Shown here piece after piece: positions 58,853 through 64,000 of a stretch of 64,000 bases of DNA; within the stretch, counting starts at the first letter, position 1; each line of letters starts with the position of its first letter. Where the stretch lies: the NCBI RefSeq assembly GCF_027887165.1, contig NC_077232.1:1843662-1907661 (forward strand). Direction: 5' to 3'. A program made the translations under genes and the position numbers. Under the pieces are notes generated by a model that searched no databases, was not told where the DNA came from, and saw only the letters and a program-made list of their open reading frames with translations. This stretch comes from Monodelphis domestica. Taxonomy: Eukaryota; Chordata; Mammalia; Didelphimorphia; Didelphidae.

Positions 58853-58878
58853 CTGGGGACACGAAGACAAGGAAGTGC
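58853..58878 (-). promoter_or_regulatory. Splice acceptor 5' of the second MRGPR coding exon
   Basis: On the minus strand, TTCCTTGTCTTCGTGTCCCCAG is followed by GGTGTCTGAG, 45 bases before the ATG. The sequence after the AG aligns with the first gene's exon start (GGCGTCTGAG). Confidence 0.7.
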
Positions 58879-59159
58879 ATCAGGACCCTTCCGAAAGAGG
58901 CTTCCCATTCCCAAGTTCCAGACCCAGAAGAGCATCTTCTTCCCCACTCCCTCACTTCTGGCGGCCTCCAGGTGGCGCCACAGTGGGACGGAGAGTAAGA
59001 CTGGAGTTCCAGTGTGGCCAGCACCTTGGACAAACCACTTAACATCTGGCTTCCCAGATCCCTCAACTCCCAACAGCACCGAACCCACAAGGCTCTTTGG
59101 AGGATCACAGAGAGGAACGGTGCTGCCATACAGTAAGAGCTTGATAGATGCTTATTCCA

Positions 59160-59360
59160 TTCTCCTTTTCCCCTTTCTGCTGCTGTGAAGTGATAGTGAG
59201 GAGTAGAAGGGAGCCTCCTGGAAGTGACTATGGCTAGCCTTGCCTCTCCTCTTTGCCCTCACCAGGCTGCACTCTCCCTTCCATTTTCCTCCCTTCTCTC
59301 ACTGGACTGTGGAAGAGGACCTGGAGGCTGGATTCCTTCTCCAACCCCTGGGGAGAGACC
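59160..59360 (-). promoter_or_regulatory. Noncoding block conserved between MRGPR copies (copy B)
   Basis: Partner of 37440-37680, about 0.35 kb upstream of the coding exon, whereas the copy A block lies about 1.7 kb upstream because of inserted repeats. Function unproven. Confidence 0.3.
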
Positions 59361-59640
59361 TAAGCCTAGGCGGAATGACTTAATTCGGTGCAACAGTCAT
59401 TTCTCTATTCACTTATGTCTGCAGGCAAGTGTTTATCTGTTCGCTTATTCATTTGAAAAGCCATTGATTTATGAATATTTTAAAATATTTAACAGTAACT
59501 TTTCATGTCATTTTTATTGTTCAATATCATGTCCCCAGCCAGCCAGAATCCATAATTTTTCTAATGAAAAATGTAAGAGAAAAAGAAACAAATACTTCAG
59601 CTTATATGAATGAAACCCCACAGACTCCACAGTGGTCAAC

Positions 59641-62206
59641 ACTCACCTCTGGAAAGGAGGGGAGACAATGCAATAGCATAGTAAGTGTTTCCCTGTGCCA
59701 CGCTACAATAAACACTGATTCAACAATTAATTCTGTGAGATAATTGGACCTTCAAGATCTTAATTATTATTCCATTTTCTGCATCTCTGCATTCTTCTGC
59801 CTCCCTGCTCATTCTTCCCCTGACCTCCAGCCTGGAGAGCTTGTGGGAGAACCCAGTAGGGGCCTTTTGTAGGGCAGAACAGACAAGATCATTCACTGTG
59901 CAGATCGGGAGAAGGAGCTGAGTAAGTCTTGGAGAGTTCAGGGTATCAATTCGGAAATAAACCAAATTCATGCAGATGGAAAAAGCATCTTGAATTAAGG
60001 TCAAGAGACTCATGAACTGGGGCAATACCCTGGACCTGAAGGGACTGCAAACTCAAAGCAAGAATTTTAGAAACTCAGGCGGGGAGGAGAAAGAGGTCAG
60101 TAACCATATGCGATTTATTGCAGGGGAATGGCTTTCCTGGGAAATTCACAGGATTGATTAAACCCCTTCTAGCCAACAGAGGCAGGCCACTGATGGGTCA
60201 CTGATGTGGTTAACAGAATAGCCACCTTGAAGTTGTCTCTGTCTAGGAACAGAGACCATTAGGAATTGCTAAGGTGTGCTGGAGTCCCCCAGGGGGCAGC
60301 TAGAAACTGCTGGTCTCAGTAGAGATTCCTGAGAGTGGCTTGGGGACTAGGAAGGTTCTGAGCAATTCTTAGAACAGGAGAGGGATTCAGAGTTTTCCAG
60401 TAATTGACATATTAGGAGTCAACCTCCTCTATTTTTGCCCCAGACTTGTACAGTCTTTCTAGATTTTTCAAGATACAGTTTTTATCTCTAGAATGCTGTC
60501 TATATTCCCTCTCTCTTAAAAAGGATCCTTTTTTGCCTCTTCAAACCTTTAACATTTCCATATGAACAGAAACTTAAAGAAATAACTCCTTATATCTAAT
60601 CTTTCAAACACGTTCATACGTTAAAAATAGCTAATAGCTAATTTGCATGGCACTTACATATACCAGCTGCCCCTAGACGTATAGTTTTTTGACATGCCAA
60701 TTTGGGACTTTGATTTTGCATCATTTATAGGGGGTTTGTTTCTCCCTTTCTTTCTTTGCAAAGGATGTCTTTTTTCTTCATTAAAAATACATTTTTGTTT
60801 CAAAAAGGAAGCATTCCTATCAGGGAAGGTTTTTCAGCCTCCCCCCCCCAACTGTCATCATTCTCTAATTCTTCTAAGGTTCTGTGTCTTTCCTCACTCT
60901 ATCTGGTCACTGAAGCTAATGTTCTCAGTTCTCAGGATTATTAACTCATATCCCATCTGGCATTTCTAATGATGAAAATATCTCACTAAGGACTTTCTCC
61001 GAGTTCCTTGTTCAGAAGGGCTTCTGAGAGCAGAGAAGGAAAATTCCTACTGAAGACTCAGAAAATGGCTTTGACCAGGAGTGTTTCAGGTCTCAAACCA
61101 CAACCACTATTGATTATCTCCATTTTTTTCTGCCTTCATCTTGTCTGGACATAGTTGTGTCTTCCAATACACGGTGAGTTCCTAAGTTACTATGATTGTC
61201 TTTTGCCCCTTTTTATCCCCAGTGATGGAACCAAGTACATATTTATTAAATGAACATTGACTGAAGCCTTATTTTCCCTTTCTCTTTGCAACAAACACTC
61301 CTTTGTAAAAGCGAATGCAATGAAAAACAGCTAAATAGAACTTGAATTCTCATCGGTGGAATCCACAGACACCCCACAAATCTCCCTCAGAAAGTGAGAG
61401 ATTCTCTCGCGTTTGGGACAAAACTAACTCAGACAGTGAGGCCAGAGACAGCCATGCTACACGATAAGTCCATCATTTTGCCACATTCTAGCGTGGTGAT
61501 GCTAATTCTGAATAGGCAATCAGCTCAATTTAGAGTAGATTTTAGCCAGAAGGAAATTGTTTAAATCTTTTATGGTTCCTTTAAGCAGTCAGAGAATTCT
61601 GAGTAGATCAGAGGTAGAGAATTCCCAGAGACCCTTAGGAAGATGGTTGGTCAATGGATCACTCTCTCGCGATCTTCCTTGTGGAGGAAAGGTGTCTAGA
61701 GAGCTGCCTCTGAGCCATTTGGAAGGCTCGGTCGTAAATAACTTGGATAGCATCTTGATATGTATCTAAGAAGGTGACTAATGGGAGAGGAGTGGTGGTG
61801 CAGTTCTCCGGGACTCCACTGGAGGGAAGAAGAGAGCAACAGCTGGGAGAAGAAGTAGGCTGTGACTGACTACCTGCCAGCCTGGAACTGATCTCTAGCT
61901 AAATAGAGAAGCAGTGGTGGATTTCTAGAAATATTTAGGAAAAATTATAAGTAGCATAGTTTAGTAAGCTTAGACAACATATTTGTTGGAGAGAGAGGAA
62001 GTCAGGGGAGATCTGATTTTATCAGATCTCTCACAAGAGACAGAGTTGGGACCAGGTTGAGTTAGATGGCTTTGGTTTAGGGATTATATATCCAAATTCA
62101 GTATCGCTATTTTCCTTTTAGTAGTTACAAGAAATAGGATTTTTTAAGTAACCGATCTCCAGCCACTTTCCTCGAATACCCGGTTAGCCATTTCCTCAAC
62201 TGCCAA
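59641..62206. other. Unassigned DNA
   Basis: No gene or clearly nameable repeat. A T/C-rich patch lies near 60730-60860, and a short palindrome GAGATCTGAT / ATCAGATCTC occurs near 62010-62035. Confidence 0.4.
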
Positions 62207-62210
62207 CAAG

Positions 62211-62741
62211 TGTTAGGATAGGATTTTAGAGGGTGATTTAGGGAAAACATATAAATATTTTAATTTTATTAACACGATGGAGATGAGGGTTTGAGAATAA
62301 AGGGAGGGAAAAGGGAAAATTCCAGTACTTATCCCTAAATCTTAAGCTCCCTAAGTACCTATACTAATGCCTAAATCCCTGAGCTACTTCAGGGTAAGTA
62401 CAACAGCATGACAGATCTCACAATACAACAGTCCTGGATGAGTCAAAGTCCCAGTTGAAAATCACAGAAGCTCCAAACAGGTTTGAGGGGTTTCCCTCAG
62501 TCCAGCTGTCCAGCAGTCTGGCTAAATATAGTCTCACCCCAGCTGAAGTCTTCAAGGGCCAGTTAGAGATGGATGATCTGCAGCCACAAGCCAATCTCCT
62601 CCTTCTCCTCCTTCTTCCAACAGAATGGCAGTTGGGACAAACCTCTCTTCAGCAGCTTGGAACTCTGACTCAGTAGCTCAGGAGATTCTAAGTCACATGT
62701 TCCTGCCAATCATTTCGCAGTCTTTATCTTTCCTTGATACA
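62211..62741 (-). mobile_element. Solo ERV LTR, 531 bp
   Basis: TGTTAGGATAGG to TCCTTGATACA, with perfect 4-bp duplications CAAG at 62207-62210 and 62742-62745. On the minus strand AATAAA (complement of 62265-62270) lies near the 3' end, giving the orientation. It is a different family from the other LTRs here. Confidence 0.85.
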
Positions 62742-62745
62742 CAAG

Positions 62746-64000
62746 TGAATCTCCTTATAAGCAATGTCTCTCAGTTGAACCATTGATAACAATTACTAAT
62801 AGATCAAAATTTATCTTAACCGTAAGATCCAGTCAAATATGAATGCTGTCATGCACTGTGTTGACTTCTCATCTTTGGATGCCTATAACTTGTATTCATT
62901 GATTTTTTTAAGTCAACATTTGTGGTCCCTGGAACATATCCTTGGAGCACTTCCCTGAAGACATGCTTCTGAATTGACATGAAACCATTGTTGACTTCAC
63001 CTTGATTCTGGCCATTTTACCGGTTCTAAAAATGTCTAGAAATGCTTATTCTCTCCTCCAGGCCATTTTGTCTCATCAGATGTTAGCTGCTTTGCGATGA
63101 ATTGTCTAACGTTACAAAATCCTATTCCTGCCTAATTCTTACAAAACGAAATAAATGTGAGATAATATTTCACTTATTTATTCCATTTGTAGGGAAGTCT
63201 GTGGTCAGCAGAGCCAAGCAGAGTTTTCCTAATGATTTAGCTAATTGCTGTGGCCCCATTTCCTACACAACTGATACAGAAAATCTAAATCTATTTTGAA
63301 AATGGGTCTAATAAAATACTAAATGAAATTAGCAACCTTTTGAATAGAACTGAGTAGTTCAACTTAGATAATTACATGGAGAAACACCAATAGCTTATTG
63401 TCCTCATCAAGCTAATCATGGAGATGTACGGCTTGGTGAGAATAAGCAGTTTCGGTGTATTGGCTTCCAAGCTAAGAGAAATGGTTTCCTCTGTTTTCAA
63501 CTTGGTCAAGATGTTATCATTAACGTATCTTGCCTGATTTTACCCTCCATGGAAAGTTCTTAGAGTTAAATTGATATTGTGACATTTATTACAGTGGAAA
63601 CAACTACCATCTTCTCTTGCATTATGGATTTGGTCCTTGGTTTTCATCATTCTGAACACTATCGGTCCATTCAGTTCCCTCGACTGCCATAAGCACTGCT
63701 CTGTTACTCTTGGCACTGAATATCGCTCCCATACTCCTCTAGCCTCTGTTAGTATATGAAAAGGATTTGCTATGCCCCTGCCCTCAGTACTGTATGGCTC
63801 TATCCTGACTGAAGTGCAACAGTCCTTCACCCCCAGAGGCTGGATGCTCCCACCCGAGAATCTTTGGTCTGCAGATTCGTCATTGGTGCCTTTTGTTACT
63901 TTTATTGTTTAACTTGTAGAAGGGTCTTATATTACTCTGTTCCTTCCCATTTCCAATTCTGTTCCTTATTTAAGAGCACGAGGAAGAAAAAACTGAAAGG
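62746..64000. other. Unassigned DNA to the window end
   Basis: No supported gene. The 96-codon minus frame at 63540-63830 shows no family features. Confidence 0.4.

Larger units (their letters stand above)
54835..59640. repeat. Segmental duplication copy B (MRGPR unit)
   Basis: Counterpart of 32376-38230, with matching block order across both gene flanks. The first recognisable pair is GAATTGGTACCAGATAGAGT with AATTGTTACCAGACGGGTAC at 32395. The region 55100-56180 aligns only in patches. The last is CATTTTTATTGTTCAATATC near 59511. The copies lie about 22 kb apart in the same orientation. Confidence 0.85.

Noticed and set aside
62010..62035. 10-bp palindrome GAGATCTGAT / ATCAGATCTC
   Set aside because: Short, isolated and without flanking duplication; likely chance.

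Overview
The window is marsupial (metatherian) nuclear DNA. It is packed with marsupial-type tRNA-derived SINEs, L1 fragments of the kind found in opossums and their relatives, many solo endogenous-retrovirus (ERV) LTRs, hAT-Charlie remnants, MIR-like elements and long GA/CA microsatellites. The species cannot be fixed from the sequence. There are no prokaryotic features. Repeat family names here come from pattern recognition, not a database search.

Only two genes can be supported, both single-coding-exon Mas-related G-protein-coupled receptors (MRGPR family) on the minus strand: one at 34854-35789 (311 aa) and one at 57830-58807 (325 aa). Each has a matching splice acceptor just upstream of its ATG, and each lies inside one copy of a local segmental duplication (copy A about 32.4-38.2 kb, copy B about 54.8-59.6 kb). 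The duplicated flanks share an old SINE, MIR-like elements and noncoding blocks. Copy A has gained further SINE and hAT insertions and a roughly 960-bp GA/CAGA microsatellite at its edge. The second receptor departs from the family at several switch positions: Gln at 3.49, Arg at 3.43, a shifted TM6 proline and a missing TM4 cysteine.

Layout. 0-7 kb: a hAT element, LTRs, and an LTR carrying a nested solo LTR and an L1. 7.4-9.8 kb: a SINE interrupted by an LTR, which is itself interrupted by a 398-bp inverted-repeat element, followed by a solo LTR of the same family. 10-18 kb: SINEs, LTRs, CR1/L2-like fragments and a GA tract. 18.96-22.83 kb: a complete but non-coding ERV with two LTRs about 96 % identical. 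23-31 kb: SINEs, L1 3' ends and LTR-like AT-rich DNA. 31.4-38.2 kb: microsatellite and MRGPR copy A. 38-42 kb: mostly unassigned sequence. 43-54.4 kb: L1s with nested LTRs and SINEs, including an L1 that looks like a 5'-inverted (twin-primed) insertion. 54.8-59.6 kb: MRGPR copy B. 60-64 kb: unassigned sequence with one solo LTR.

The most unusual finding is a pair of short palindromic elements, 398 bp at 7491-7888 and 141 bp at 44837-44977. Both begin TGT and end ACA, and both are flanked by perfect 4-bp target duplications (GAAA and CTTG) whose empty sites can be read from paralogous repeats in this same window. In each, the terminal inverted repeats match the U3 end of an ERV LTR family present in the window. 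The larger one encloses a tRNA-like core. They look like miniature elements with two U3 ends in inverted orientation, possibly inserted by an ERV integrase.
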